In this document: in pieces, positions 25,587 to 34,371 of the stretch | Position numbering within the stretch: position 1 is the first letter of the stretch | Layout: every line of letters begins with the position of its first letter | NCBI GenBank assembly: GCA_012512265.1 | Contig: JAAZEM010000062.1 | Coordinates: 1 to 58,060, forward strand | Source of the DNA: Armatimonadota bacterium | Lineage (GTDB): Bacteria; Armatimonadota; JAAZEB01 | Direction: 5' to 3' | Length of the DNA: 58,060 bases | The notes under the pieces: model-generated | What the model was told of the DNA's origin: nothing | What the model saw: only the letters and a program-made list of their open reading frames with translations | The model's database searches: none | Translations under genes and position numbers: made by a program

Positions 25587-26885
25587 TCAGGCATCCAGAC
25601 AGAAGCCAAGGCCGGCGACGTTGCGCGAGCAGGTCGCGCAGGGATCATAGCTGCGCGCCACCATCGCAAGGCGCATTCTCAGGGGGTCACCCCGCTCCTC
25701 AGTCTCCTGCGAAGCGACGGCGCGCACGGCGGCCTCCATATTGAGCACGTTATGAGACGCGGGCGAGATGATCACCGCCTCGCGAACCGCGCCACCGGCA
25801 TCCACGCGGTAGCGGTGGTAGAGCAGGCCGCGCGGCGATTCGACGGCTGCTGCGCCTTCGCCGGCGGTCACCTCATACCGCACCTCCTCGTCGCGCCACT
25901 CCATCTCGCCGAGCAGGCGCGAGCACTCGTCCACGGCGTGTACCAACTCCACGGCGCGGGCGACGACGGACTCGAGCGGGTTGTGGCTGGGGAGCGAGAG
26001 CCCGCACGATTGTAACGCCTGGGATGCCGTAGTGCTCAGATTGTCCTGGTTCAGGTTCAGGCGCGCGAGTGGCCCGACGAGGAGCGGGGCCGGCCCGCGC
26101 GCGTGACAGGTGAGTGGATTGCCAGCGGCGAGTGCGTGCCACTGGATCTCCTGGTGATAGTGTGAGACAGGCAGGTCGAGCCCCGCCGTCGAGGCGATCC
26201 GCCCGGCATGGACCGGGTACTCCTTCTCCTCGCGCACGGCGACCTGCTCGCTGGGGATCGAAAGCGGGGGAACACGGATCTGGCTGACGAGGGCCGCGCT
26301 CTCCAGCGCATCCGCCCGGCCCCGTTCCAGGCGCCGGAGCGCCCGCTCGATTGCCGCCCGGCTGGGGATGGGAGGCGTGCCCCCGATCCGCAGGGGGAGG
26401 GGTGCCGAGCGCCGCCCGCCCACGATCCCGGTGAGCTCCGCCCCCAGCTTCTTGAGCCGGAGCGCGCGCTGCACAATCTCCGGGCGCGCGGACGCGAGCT
26501 CGAAGGAGGTGGCGTGACCTAGCAGACCCGGTGCCGCCAGGAAATGGATGTGGACCGCATGGCCCTGGATCCACTGCGCGAGCAGGAGGAGGCGCCGGTG
26601 TGCCTTCATCAGGGGCGTGGCCTCGATTCCAAAGGCCGCCTCCAGGGCCTCCACCGCCGCGACCTGGTGGCACACACCTTGCTGGGCGCATGCGCCCGCG
26701 ACAGCGGCCGGCACGGCGTGGAATGGCTTCCCGGCCAGTGCGAGCCGGGCGACGTGTGGCGACGTGAAGAGAGGGATGCGCAGGCAAGGCGTCTCGTCCA
26801 TCGTGACGACGAGCTCGAGGCCTCCCTCTCCTTCCGGATGGGTGGCATAACCGACACAGATATCGCTGGAGGTGACAGCAGGCAT
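25587..26885 (-). CDS. [NiFe] hydrogenase large-subunit-like protein with altered nickel site
   Basis: First gene of operon A. The 432-residue protein aligns by eye with group 3 large subunits over its length (for example LLLLAQWIQGHAVHIHFLAAPGLL in the pattern of the helix after the first motif, ESPRGLLYHRYRVDAGG, and the C-terminal DPCATC), but the first nickel motif is changed: instead of RICGICPxxH it reads ACAQQGVCHQ (C66, C72). The second motif is intact (C416, C419), yet the following His is Asn and there is no protease-cleaved tail. The N-terminus also lacks [10 protein letters not shown]. It may be a non-hydrogenase paralogue, a regulatory or structural subunit, or have an unusual site. 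The ATG at 26885 has AGGAGGG upstream. Confidence 0.83.
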   Translation of the reverse strand: MPAVTSSDICVGYATHPEGEGGLELVVTMDETPCLRIPLFTSPHVARLALAGKPFHAVPAAVAGACAQQGVCHQVAAVEALEAAFGIEATPLMKAHRRLLLLAQWIQGHAVHIHFLAAPGLLGHATSFELASARPEIVQRALRLKKLGAELTGIVGGRRSAPLPLRIGGTPPIPSRAAIERALRRLERGRADALESAALVSQIRVPPLSIPSEQVAVREEKEYPVHAGRIASTAGLDLPVSHYHQEIQWHALAAGNPLTCHARGPAPLLVGPLARLNLNQDNLSTTASQALQSCGLSLPSHNPLESVVARAVELVHAVDECSRLLGEMEWRDEEVRYEVTAGEGAAAVESPRGLLYHRYRVDAGGAVREAVIISPASHNVLNMEAAVRAVASQETEERGDPLRMRLAMVARSYDPCATCSRNVAGLGFCLDA

Positions 26886-26979
26886 GTGACTGCCCTCCTG
26901 GTGCGCGGTGATCGCGTCGGTGACATCGTGAACAGCGCCGGAGGCACGGGCGATCCACACGCTGTCGCACGGTGCCCAG

Positions 26980-27008
26980 ACTATAACATCAGTGACTATC
27001 GGTGTCAA
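26980..27008 (-). promoter_or_regulatory. Near-consensus sigma-70 promoter of hydrogenase operon A
   Basis: On the minus strand: perfect TTGACA (plus positions 27003-27008), 17-bp spacer, TATAGT (26980-26985; five of six). Start of transcription is expected near 26973, giving an ~88-nt leader before the ATG at 26885. All eight genes of the operon face the same way with small gaps or overlaps, so one transcript from here is plausible. I see no Rex-type operator here, in contrast to operon B. Confidence 0.8.
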
Positions 27009-27060
27009 TCGGGAATACCCCGTGTTTCTGCAGGGCAATTTCACCTGGATTCTCCTTATC

Positions 27061-27087
27061 GATCAGAGGTTTCTCCCTTATCTGATC
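27061..27087. promoter_or_regulatory. Inverted repeat in the operon A / PHP divergent region
   Basis: GATCAGA (27061-27067) and TCTGATC (27081-27087) form perfect 7-bp arms around 13 bp, a spacing that suits a dimeric regulator. It lies 50 bp upstream of the operon A -35 box. The remainder of the gap (27088-27384) holds no ORF or repeat I can support. Confidence 0.4.
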
Positions 27088-27384
27088 CGCACGCACCCCA
27101 GTGATTCCGGGCGTTGGCGCCCATGCGGGTGCCACCTTCTCGGCTGGCCTGTCCTCCCGCCTCGCGAGAGACCGGGGCGGGCCGCGCGTGAGTGGCGTTT
27201 GCGCCGATTTTCACGATCGCTGCCCCTCGTGCGCCTGGTGACCGCGCGGCTGGCCCGGGGTGGCACCAGGGGGGAGCGATCGGAGGAGCATCCGCAAGGA
27301 GGGAGGCCGCCAGGAGAAAGGGGCCCGTTGGCGAATGGATCCCGGACGCGCTGGGGCGCGACGCGGGAGCCTGGAGGGCGAGCG

Positions 27385-28134
27385 ATGGGCCGGGGTGTCT
27401 ACGCGGCGGACCTGCACATTCACTCGGTGCTGTCGCCTTGCGGCGACCTGGAGATGTCTCCGGGCCGGATCCTGGAGCGGGCGGCGGCGGTCGGGCTGGA
27501 CTTGATCGCGATCACGGACCACAACATGGCGGAGAACGGCAGGGCGCTGCGCACGCTGGCCGCAGGCAGCCCGGTCGCCGTCCTCTATGGCATGGAGCTC
27601 GAGACCGCGGAGGAGGCGCACCTCGTCTGCCTCTTCGATTCGTTGGAGGTCGCGGCCTCCTGGCAGGAGTTTGTCTATTCCCGCTTGCCGGACCTAGCGA
27701 ATGACGCGCTCCGCTTCGGCGATCAGGTGGTGGTGAACGAGAAGGATGAGATTGTGCGCTTCGAGCGGCGCCTGCTGGCCAACGCGGCGTCGGTGACGCT
27801 CGACGAGGCGTGCGCGGAGGTGCATGCGCGCGGCGGCCTGGCGATTGCGGCGCATGTGGACCGGCCGGCGCACTCCGTGGTCAGCCAGCTCGGCTTCCTC
27901 CCTCAAGGCGTGCGCCTGGATGCGGTGGAGCTGACCCGGCACGCCACCGAGGGGTTCGTCGCGACGCACGCGCACTGGCTCCGCGGGCTCGCGGCGGTCC
28001 GCTTCTCCGATGCGCATTTCCTGCACGACGTGGGCGCGCAGCGCACCTACTTTCGAATCGAGGCCCCGACGGTCTCGGAGATCGCCCTGGCACTGCGCGG
28101 CGAGGCCGGCCGCGAAGTGGCCGGCTACGCGTGA
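27385..28134 (+). CDS. PHP-domain metal-dependent phosphoesterase
   Basis: A 249-residue cytoplasmic protein with an apparently intact PHP active site: ADLHIHSVLSPCGDL at residues 7-21, ITDHNMAENG near residue 50, a glutamate in YGMELETAEEAHLVC, AAHVDRP, and FSDAHFLHDVG near the end. Such proteins hydrolyse phosphoesters, often nucleotide-type. A PHP gene commonly accompanies HydABC-type hydrogenase clusters (recollection), and here it sits between operons A and B in the orientation of B. The ATG at 27385 has GGAGGG upstream; the longer frame to 26992 would run into the operon A promoter. Substrate unknown; a nucleotide cofactor role is inference. Confidence 0.9.
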   Translation: MGRGVYAADLHIHSVLSPCGDLEMSPGRILERAAAVGLDLIAITDHNMAENGRALRTLAAGSPVAVLYGMELETAEEAHLVCLFDSLEVAASWQEFVYSRLPDLANDALRFGDQVVVNEKDEIVRFERRLLANAASVTLDEACAEVHARGGLAIAAHVDRPAHSVVSQLGFLPQGVRLDAVELTRHATEGFVATHAHWLRGLAAVRFSDAHFLHDVGAQRTYFRIEAPTVSEIALALRGEAGREVAGYA

Positions 28135-28247
28135 TCGGCGAACGGCCCCCTATGGATCAGGGGTCTGTCCGATGTTTCCGACATATTCCGGGAGATCCCT
28201 GGTTTACTGTCAGTGAATACCCTTACGACGATGCGGAGAATGCCCGA

Positions 28248-28276
28248 TGGTCACTCCTCGGTTCTCGTGCCATAAT
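28248..28276 (+). promoter_or_regulatory. Sigma-70-type promoter of hydrogenase operon B
   Basis: TGGTCA (28248-28253), 17-bp spacer, CATAAT (28271-28276). Predicted start is near 28283, inside the Rex-like operator that follows, and only about 17 nt before the first ATG. Confidence 0.6.
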
Positions 28277-28279
28277 AGT

Positions 28280-28297
28280 TTGTGAAAGGGGTCACAA
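28280..28297. promoter_or_regulatory. Rex-like operator overlapping start site and RBS of operon B
   Basis: TTGTGAAAGGGGTCACAA: an 18-bp inverted repeat matching the Rex consensus TTGTGAA-N4-TTCACAA at 13 of 14 defined positions, with perfect outer TTGTGA/TCACAA arms. It begins 3 bp after the -10 box and its centre contains the AAAGGGG ribosome site. Rex is the NADH/NAD+-sensing repressor; binding here would block transcription until NADH is high. No rex gene is in the window. Confidence 0.72.
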
Positions 28298-28299
28298 GC

Positions 28300-28773
28300 A
28301 TGGAAGCATGCGCGGATAATGTGCTGTATCAGCAGCTGGATTCGGTGATGGAGCAGTATGGGCGCTCACCGGATTCGTTGATTCAGGTGTTGCACCGCGG
28401 TCAGGAGCTTTTCGGGTATCTTCCGGAGGAGGTCCTGCAGTACGTAGCCAAGGGCCTGAGGATTCCCATCAGCAAGGTCTATGGCGTGGTGACCTTCTAC
28501 TCGTTCTTCACGACGGTGCCCAAGGGCAAGCACACGATCATGCTCTGTTTGGGCACGGCGTGCTACGTGAAGGGCGCGGAGCGCATCCTGCAGCGGCTCA
28601 AGAAGGAACTGGGCGTGGAGTTGGGGCAAACGACCTCCGACCACCTCTTCACCCTCTCGGCAGCGCGGTGCGTCGGCGCGTGCGGTCTGGCCCCGGTAGC
28701 GATGATTGGCGACGACGTCTACGGCAAGCTGACGCCAGACAAGATGATCCGCACCCTCAAGAAATACCGCTAG
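28300..28773 (+). CDS. NuoE/HydC-like [2Fe-2S] subunit, operon B
   Basis: A 157-residue [2Fe-2S] protein, first gene of operon B, partner of the NuoF-like subunit. Features: ELFGYLPEEVLQYVAKGL, VYGVVTFYSFFTTVP, cluster cysteines in CLGTAC and CVGAC, and a KLTPDKMIRTLKKYR tail. The ATG at 28300 directly follows the Rex-like operator; a GTG at 28282 in the same frame would place the start within the promoter-proximal operator and is rejected. The HATPase gene follows after 3 bp. It is shorter than the operon A copy (25018-25536) at both ends. Confidence 0.94.
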   Translation: MEACADNVLYQQLDSVMEQYGRSPDSLIQVLHRGQELFGYLPEEVLQYVAKGLRIPISKVYGVVTFYSFFTTVPKGKHTIMLCLGTACYVKGAERILQRLKKELGVELGQTTSDHLFTLSAARCVGACGLAPVAMIGDDVYGKLTPDKMIRTLKKYR

Positions 28774-28776
28774 GGG

Positions 28777-29313
28777 ATGGATGAGATCGCCCTGCACGTG
28801 CTAGACATCGGCATGAACGCCGTCGCGGCGGGGGCCCGCCGCGTGGTGGTCACCATCGTAGAGGATGTCGAGAAGGACCGACTGGAGATCCGCGTCGTCG
28901 ATGACGGCAAGGGGATGGATCCAGAGCAGGTGCGCGACGTGCTAGAGCGCTTTTCCAGCGACAAGGCAGAGAGGAAGCGACCCATCGCGCTGGGTTTGGC
29001 GCTGCTGCGCCAGACCGCCGAAAGATGTGGCGGGGGCTTGCGGATCACCTCGATGCCGGGTCGCGGTACCCAAGTGGATGCCTGGATGCGGCATCGCGAC
29101 TATGATCGGCCGCCGCTTGGAAACCTGGCCGACACGCTCTTCGCGCTGTGCCTCGGTGCCCCGGAGGTGGATGTGCAGTGCACCCACCAAAAGAACGGCA
29201 CGGTATTTCACTTCGACAGCGCGCAGGTGCGCCAGGCACTGGGTCCAGGGGTGTCCCTTCAAAGTCCGGAAGGCGTTCGCGCCGTGCGTCGGGCGCTCGG
29301 GAGCAGAGAATGA
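28777..29313 (+). CDS. Orphan HATPase_c-like protein, operon B (degenerate nucleotide site)
   Basis: A 178-residue counterpart of the operon A protein at 24340-24987. The N box (HVLDIGMNAVAAGA) and G1 (DDGKGMD) are conserved, but the F-box region reads ERFSSDKAERK and G2 is reduced to KRPIALGLALL, so ATP binding may be altered. The C-terminal half (LADTLFALCLGAPEVDVQCTHQKNG) matches the A copy in pattern. No kinase dimerisation or receiver domain. Its stop overlaps the next start (ATGA). Function in hydrogenase regulation or assembly is unproven. Confidence 0.85.
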   Translation: MDEIALHVLDIGMNAVAAGARRVVVTIVEDVEKDRLEIRVVDDGKGMDPEQVRDVLERFSSDKAERKRPIALGLALLRQTAERCGGGLRITSMPGRGTQVDAWMRHRDYDRPPLGNLADTLFALCLGAPEVDVQCTHQKNGTVFHFDSAQVRQALGPGVSLQSPEGVRAVRRALGSRE

Positions 29314-29678
29314 AGCTATCGGATTTGCAGCAATGGCGAGACCGCGCGGTGCGTGATGTGAGCATGCGCGGAGAACGCAAGGAGTGGCGCGTTGTGGTGA
29401 GCATGGGCACCAGCGGGATCGCGGCTGGCGCGCGCGACGTGATGCGGGCGCTCATGGATGAGATCGAGCGCCAGGAGTTGGAGAACGTCGAGGTGGCGCT
29501 CACCGGCAGCCTGGGCCTGGACGACTTCGAGCCCGTGCTGCGGGTTGAGCACCAGGACGAGAGCGTGTTCTACGGGCGTCTGACACCGGAGGCGGCGCGG
29601 AGCATCATCAGCGAGCATGTCTGCCAGGGCCGCAAGGTAGAGCGCTTCGTCATTGGTTTGCCGAAGGAGAGGGAGTAA
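29310..29678 (+). CDS. Cysteine-free homologue of the thioredoxin-like [2Fe-2S] protein, operon B
   Basis: A 122-residue protein matching 23954-24340 in length class, position and sequence (VVSMGTSGIAAGARDVMRALM; RLTPEAARSIISEHVCQG). The three cluster-region cysteines of the A copy are all replaced: GTCGIAAGA becomes GTSGIAAGA and GCIGMCALEP becomes GSLGLDDFEP. The only cysteine left is near the C-terminus and outside the site. It cannot hold the usual cluster and may serve as a structural or regulatory subunit. The ATG overlaps the preceding stop by 4 bp; the next gene starts directly after its stop. Confidence 0.86.
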   Translation: MKLSDLQQWRDRAVRDVSMRGERKEWRVVVSMGTSGIAAGARDVMRALMDEIERQELENVEVALTGSLGLDDFEPVLRVEHQDESVFYGRLTPEAARSIISEHVCQGRKVERFVIGLPKERE

Positions 29679-31475
29679 ATGCCCGCCTATCGTTCACATG
29701 TGCTGCTGTGCGCCGGAGGCGCCTGCATCTCGTGCGGATGCCTCTCCGTGCGCGATGCCCTGGAGCAGGAACTGCAGCGGCAGGGCCTGTCGGATGAGAT
29801 CCGCGTTGTCCAGACGGGATGTGTCGGCTCCTGCGACCTCGGTCCGGTGATGATCGTCTATCCTGACGAGGTCTTCTACCAGAAGGTGCGCCCGGCCGAC
29901 GTTCCCAAGCTCGTCGAGGAGCATTTCCTGAAGGGGCGGATCTACGAGCCGTTGCTGGTGAAATCGCCCGAAACGGATAACCTGATCGCCACGCAGCGTG
30001 AGTTCGCCTTCTTCAACAAGCAGTTCAAGGTCGTGCTGGAGAACTGCGGCATCATCGACCCGGAGAAGATCGACGAGTATGTGGCCCGAGGCGGCTACCA
30101 GGCCCTCGGCACGGTGCTCACGGAGCGCTCTCCCCAGTGGGTGATCGAGGAGGTCAAGAAGAGCGGCCTGCGCGGGAGGGGCGGCGCCGGCTTCCCCACC
30201 GGGATCAAGTGGGAGCTGATGGCCAAGTCGCCCGGTGACGAGAAGTACATCGTCTGCAACGCCGACGAGGGCGACCCGGGCGCGTTTATGGACCGCAGCG
30301 TGCTCGAGGGCGACCCGCACCGCGTGCTCGAGGCGATGGCGATTGCCGGATACGCCGTTGGCGCGCGCAAGGGCTTCATCTACTGCCGCGCCGAGTACCC
30401 GCTGGCGATCAAGCGCACCCAGCTCGCGATCAACCAGGCGCGCGAGGCCGGCTTCCTCGGGAAGAACCTCTTCGAGACGGATTTCTCCTTCGATATCGAG
30501 ATCCGCGTGGGGGCCGGCGCCTTCGTGTGTGGCGAGGAGACGGCGCTGCTCGCGTCGATTGAGGGCAAGCGCGGTATCCCGCGGCCCCGCCCGCCCTTCC
30601 CCGCTGTCTCCGGCCTGTGGGGCAAGCCGACGCTCATCAGCAACGTCGAGACCTACGCCTGTATCTGCCCGATCATCATGCGCGGCGGCGAGTGGTACGC
30701 CAGCATCGGCACGGAGAAGAGCAAGGGGACCAAGGTCTTTGCTCTGGCTGGCAAGATCCAGAACACCGGCCTGGTGGAGGTGCCGATGGGCACCACCTTG
30801 CGCGAGATTGTTTACGACATTGGCGGTGGCGTGCCCAACGGCAAGAAGTTCAAGGCGGCCCAGACGGGAGGCCCCTCCGGCGGGTGTATCCCGGCCGAGC
30901 ATATCGATGTCTCGATGGACTATGAGAGCCTGGCCAAGATGGGCTCCATCGTCGGCTCGGGCGGCCTGATCGTCATGGACGAAGACTCGTGCATGGTGGA
31001 CGTGGCCAAGTTCTTCATGGACTTCTGCATGGACGAGTCGTGCGGGAAGTGCCCGCCCTGCCGCGTTGGCACGCGCCAGATCTACGGCATTCTCGACAAA
31101 ATCTCTAAGGGCCAGGCCGTGGTGGAAGACCTCACGCTCCTCGAAGAGCTGTGCATGATGGTCAAGGAGACCTCACTCTGCGGCTTGGGACAGACGGCGC
31201 CCAACCCGGTGCTCTCTACGCTGCGCTACTTCCGCGACGAGTACCTCGCGCACATCGTGGACAAGCGCTGCCCGGCCAAGGTCTGCCCGGATCTGGTGCG
31301 CTACACCATCGATGAGGAGGTCTGCACCGGGTGTAGCCTGTGCGCCAAGAACTGTCCGGAAAACACCATCTTCAAGGTAGATGGCGAGAAGAAATACCGC
31401 ATCGACCCGGTCCGGTGCATCCGATGTGGCGTCTGCTATGACGTGTGCCGGTTCAACGCGGTGATCAAGGAGTAG
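29679..31475 (+). CDS. NuoF/HydB-like NADH-binding flavoprotein subunit, operon B
   Basis: The NADH- and FMN-binding subunit where electron bifurcation or NADH exchange takes place. The 598-residue protein has an N-terminal thioredoxin-like [2Fe-2S] domain ([18 protein letters not shown]), NuoF core ([28 protein letters not shown]), SLBB domain, [4Fe-4S] motif [12 protein letters not shown], and a C-terminal 2x[4Fe-4S] ferredoxin domain ([23 protein letters not shown]). This is the standard architecture of bifurcating HydB subunits. GAGGGAG precedes the ATG, which abuts the upstream stop. In operon A the C-terminal ferredoxin domain is replaced by a GltD-like module. Confidence 0.95.
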   Translation: MPAYRSHVLLCAGGACISCGCLSVRDALEQELQRQGLSDEIRVVQTGCVGSCDLGPVMIVYPDEVFYQKVRPADVPKLVEEHFLKGRIYEPLLVKSPETDNLIATQREFAFFNKQFKVVLENCGIIDPEKIDEYVARGGYQALGTVLTERSPQWVIEEVKKSGLRGRGGAGFPTGIKWELMAKSPGDEKYIVCNADEGDPGAFMDRSVLEGDPHRVLEAMAIAGYAVGARKGFIYCRAEYPLAIKRTQLAINQAREAGFLGKNLFETDFSFDIEIRVGAGAFVCGEETALLASIEGKRGIPRPRPPFPAVSGLWGKPTLISNVETYACICPIIMRGGEWYASIGTEKSKGTKVFALAGKIQNTGLVEVPMGTTLREIVYDIGGGVPNGKKFKAAQTGGPSGGCIPAEHIDVSMDYESLAKMGSIVGSGGLIVMDEDSCMVDVAKFFMDFCMDESCGKCPPCRVGTRQIYGILDKISKGQAVVEDLTLLEELCMMVKETSLCGLGQTAPNPVLSTLRYFRDEYLAHIVDKRCPAKVCPDLVRYTIDEEVCTGCSLCAKNCPENTIFKVDGEKKYRIDPVRCIRCGVCYDVCRFNAVIKE

Positions 31476-31570
31476 AGGTGGCAGATGGTGGGCGACGGGT
31501 TGCGGCAAGCGGGCGCGCTCCCGCGCCGCAAGCACGAGTCTGCAATCTGCAGTGGCATTGAGAGGATGCG

Positions 31571-33829
31571 ATGAGCGACATCACAATGACCATCGATGGC
31601 CGCGAAGTACGGGCGAAGCAGGGCCAGACGGTGCTCGAGGTGTGCCGAGAGCACGGCATCTATCTGCCCACGCTCTGCCACTGGCCGGGGCTGTCGAACG
31701 TGGGCGCGTGCCGCCTCTGCGTGGTGGAAGTGGAAGGGACCAACAAGCTGGGCACCTCCTGCACCATGCCGGCGGCGGACGGCCTGAAAATCCGCACACA
31801 ATCTGAGGCGCTGACTGCGCGCCGGAAGATGACCCTGGAGCTGCTCTTCTCCGAGCGGAACCACTTCTGCCCGGTCTGTCCGGAGAGCGGCGCCTGCGAG
31901 CTTCAGGATCTGGGCTACCGCTTCGGTATCGACTCCATCCGGTATCCCTATCTCTTCCCCGCGTTGTCGCTGGATGTCTCGCACGATTACATCGCCATGG
32001 AGCCCAGCCGCTGCGTCCTCTGCCAGCGCTGCGTGCGCATCTGCAGCGAGCGGGTGGGCGTGAGCACGCTCGATTTCCGCGAGCGTGGCATCCAGCAGAT
32101 GATCTCGCCGGATATGGGCCTGCCCCTGGGCGAATCGAGCTGCGTCTCTTGCGGCGCTTGCATGCAGGTGTGCCCCACGGGCGCCATCTTCGCCAAGAAG
32201 ACCGCCTATCTGGAGCGCGCGGCAACCGCGGGAGGACCCCAGAGCGCGATGCGCCCCGTCGCGAGCACCTGTGCCGGGTGCAGCCTTGGCTGCCGGACGC
32301 TCGTGCAGGTCTCCAACGACCGCGTGGTGCGTATCGATGCCGACATGGAAGCAGGCGACGCCGGGATCCTCTGCCGCAAGGGGCGATTCATGCAGATGGA
32401 GTTCGCGGGCGAGCGGATCACCCAGCCGCTGGTGCGCGAAGGCGACACGCTGAAGCCGACCGATTGGGACACGGCGCTTGCCACCGTGGCAGACCGCCTG
32501 GGCAAGATCGTCCGCGAGCGGGGCGCCAGCGCGGTGGCCGGCATCGCCTCTCCCGCGCTCACGAATGAGGTGCTCTACCTCTTCCAGAAGGTGATGCGCG
32601 CGGGAGTGGGCACTGGGAACATCGATGCCATTGATGGCCGCGATCTGCGCGTCAGCCGGGCCGCGACCGAGGGCCTGTTGGGCCCGGACGTGCGCGCCAA
32701 AGTGGAAGTGCGCCTGGCAGATCTCGACGAGGCGGATCTCTTCGTGGTCATCGGTGCGGACCCGACGAGAACGCACCCGGTGGCGGCCGCCGCGATACGC
32801 CGCGGCGTCTATCACCGCCGGGCGAAGCTGATCGTGATCAACCCGCGCAAGACCGGCCTGACCGATCTGGCGGATCTGGCTGTGCAGCCAAAGCGGGGCA
32901 CCGACGGCACGCTCCTCAACGGCGTGATGCGCGCCCTGGTCGAGGCGAAGGGGGGAGCGCCTGCCGCGCTCACGGCGATGCTCATGCAGTACACCCCCGA
33001 GGCGGTTGCTGCCGAAACGGGCGTCAGCACCGACGAGCTCCAGCAACTGGCCGAGGCCTACACGGCGGCGCGGCATCCCGTGCTCATCTATGGACGCGGG
33101 ATCACGAAGCAGAATGACCCGCGCTTGATTGCGACTATGCAGGCGCTGACGCTCGTCGCCGGGCATGCCACGGCCACGTCCTTCCCGATCCTCGGGCTGC
33201 GCCGGTCGGCCAGCAGCACGGGCGCGTTCGATCTGGGAGTGGACCCGACCCGCCTGCCTGGCCGGCTCCGCTTTACGCCGGCCGAGGCGAATCGCTTTGC
33301 TTCGGCGTGGGGGAAGCCGGTGCCGGAGCCCACGAGCTTCAACGCCAATGAGTTCGACCCGAAGACGATTGGTGCGCTTTACCTCCTCATCGGCGATGAT
33401 ACCCTGCCGCAAGAAGAGGAGATGGCGGAGCGGCTGGCGGAGCTGGAGTTCGTGGTAGTGCAGGCCACCTATCGAACGCCGCTCACCGAGGTGGCGGACG
33501 TGGTGCTGCCCGCGCCAACCTGGGCGGAGCAATCGGGCACCTTCACCGGGATCGATGGCCAGGTGCGCCCGCTGCGCCAGGCGGTGACGCCGCCCGAAGG
33601 CGTGCGCATGCCGTGGGATGTGCTCTGCTCTCTGGGGAACGCGCTGGGCCTTAAGGGCTCTTATGCCAACGTGGCTGAAGTGGCGCACGAGATTGGCCGG
33701 CTGGTGCCGGAGTATGCCGAGGCCCTGGCCACCGGGGAGCGAGCGGTCCACTTCCGCGACGCATCCTTCGATGTGCGCCGGTCAGAGCTGCGCGCGCCAG
33801 ACTACCTTGCTGAGTCGGGAGGTCGTTAA
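31571..33829 (+). CDS. NuoG/HydA/HoxU-like iron-sulfur subunit, operon B
   Basis: A 752-residue electron-transfer subunit. Clusters in order: [2Fe-2S] (LCHWPGLSNVGACRLC, C at TSCTMP), His-Cys HFCPVCPESGAC, two [4Fe-4S] (CVLCQRCVRIC; CVSCGACMQVCP), and NuoG-type CAGCSLGC...ILCRKG. Residues about 290-750 are a full-length molybdopterin-oxidoreductase-like domain as in NuoG, with FVVIGADPTRTHPVAAAAI and VVLPAPTWAEQSGTFTGIDG, but no sign of a Mo-binding active site. The small subunit gene starts 2 bp after its stop. A 95-nt gap precedes it, the only gap in the first part of operon B. Paralogue: 19120-20895. Confidence 0.94.
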   Translation: MSDITMTIDGREVRAKQGQTVLEVCREHGIYLPTLCHWPGLSNVGACRLCVVEVEGTNKLGTSCTMPAADGLKIRTQSEALTARRKMTLELLFSERNHFCPVCPESGACELQDLGYRFGIDSIRYPYLFPALSLDVSHDYIAMEPSRCVLCQRCVRICSERVGVSTLDFRERGIQQMISPDMGLPLGESSCVSCGACMQVCPTGAIFAKKTAYLERAATAGGPQSAMRPVASTCAGCSLGCRTLVQVSNDRVVRIDADMEAGDAGILCRKGRFMQMEFAGERITQPLVREGDTLKPTDWDTALATVADRLGKIVRERGASAVAGIASPALTNEVLYLFQKVMRAGVGTGNIDAIDGRDLRVSRAATEGLLGPDVRAKVEVRLADLDEADLFVVIGADPTRTHPVAAAAIRRGVYHRRAKLIVINPRKTGLTDLADLAVQPKRGTDGTLLNGVMRALVEAKGGAPAALTAMLMQYTPEAVAAETGVSTDELQQLAEAYTAARHPVLIYGRGITKQNDPRLIATMQALTLVAGHATATSFPILGLRRSASSTGAFDLGVDPTRLPGRLRFTPAEANRFASAWGKPVPEPTSFNANEFDPKTIGALYLLIGDDTLPQEEEMAERLAELEFVVVQATYRTPLTEVADVVLPAPTWAEQSGTFTGIDGQVRPLRQAVTPPEGVRMPWDVLCSLGNALGLKGSYANVAEVAHEIGRLVPEYAEALATGERAVHFRDASFDVRRSELRAPDYLAESGGR

Positions 33830-33831
33830 GC

Positions 33832-34371
33832 ATGAGTGACAAGCCCAAGATTGCGACGGTCTGGCTGGGCGGATGCTCTGGGTGCCACATGTCGCTGCTG
33901 GATCTGGACGAGGGTCTGCTCGATCTGGCCAAGGCGGCGACGATCACCGCCAGTCCGATCACCGATATCAAGGAGCCGCCCGAGGTGGATGTCTGCCTGG
34001 TTGAGGGGGCGGTGTGTAACACCGACAACCTGGAAGTGCTCCGCAAGTGTCGCGAGCGCGCGAAGATCCTGGTGGCGTTCGGCGATTGCGCCTGCTTCGG
34101 CAACATCCCGGCGATGCGCAACTTCATCTCGCTGGAGGAGACGCTCCAGCGCGGCTACGTGGATACGGAGAGCACGGCGTCCGGCGAGGTGCCCCGCGGC
34201 GAAGAGCTGCCCGCGCTGCTGGAGAAGGTTCAGCCGATCAGCTACTATGTGAAGGTGGATGCCAGCCTGCCCGGCTGCCCGCCCTCGGCAGAGGCGATCC
34301 TCTTCGCGGTGAAGGAGCTGCTTTCGGGCCGTCTGCCGAAGCCCGAAGGGGAACTGCTGCGCTACGATTGA
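33832..34371 (+). CDS. [NiFe] hydrogenase small subunit (HoxY/HydS-like), operon B
   Basis: A 179-residue cytoplasmic small subunit holding the proximal [4Fe-4S] cluster. Ligands are seen in [22 protein letters not shown] and [11 protein letters not shown]. There is no export signal. It is highly similar to the operon A subunit (18547-19083), so one duplication probably gave rise to both. The ATG follows the NuoG-like stop by 2 bp. The next gene is separated by a structured 155-nt spacer. Confidence 0.95.
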   Translation: MSDKPKIATVWLGGCSGCHMSLLDLDEGLLDLAKAATITASPITDIKEPPEVDVCLVEGAVCNTDNLEVLRKCRERAKILVAFGDCACFGNIPAMRNFISLEETLQRGYVDTESTASGEVPRGEELPALLEKVQPISYYVKVDASLPGCPPSAEAILFAVKELLSGRLPKPEGELLRYD

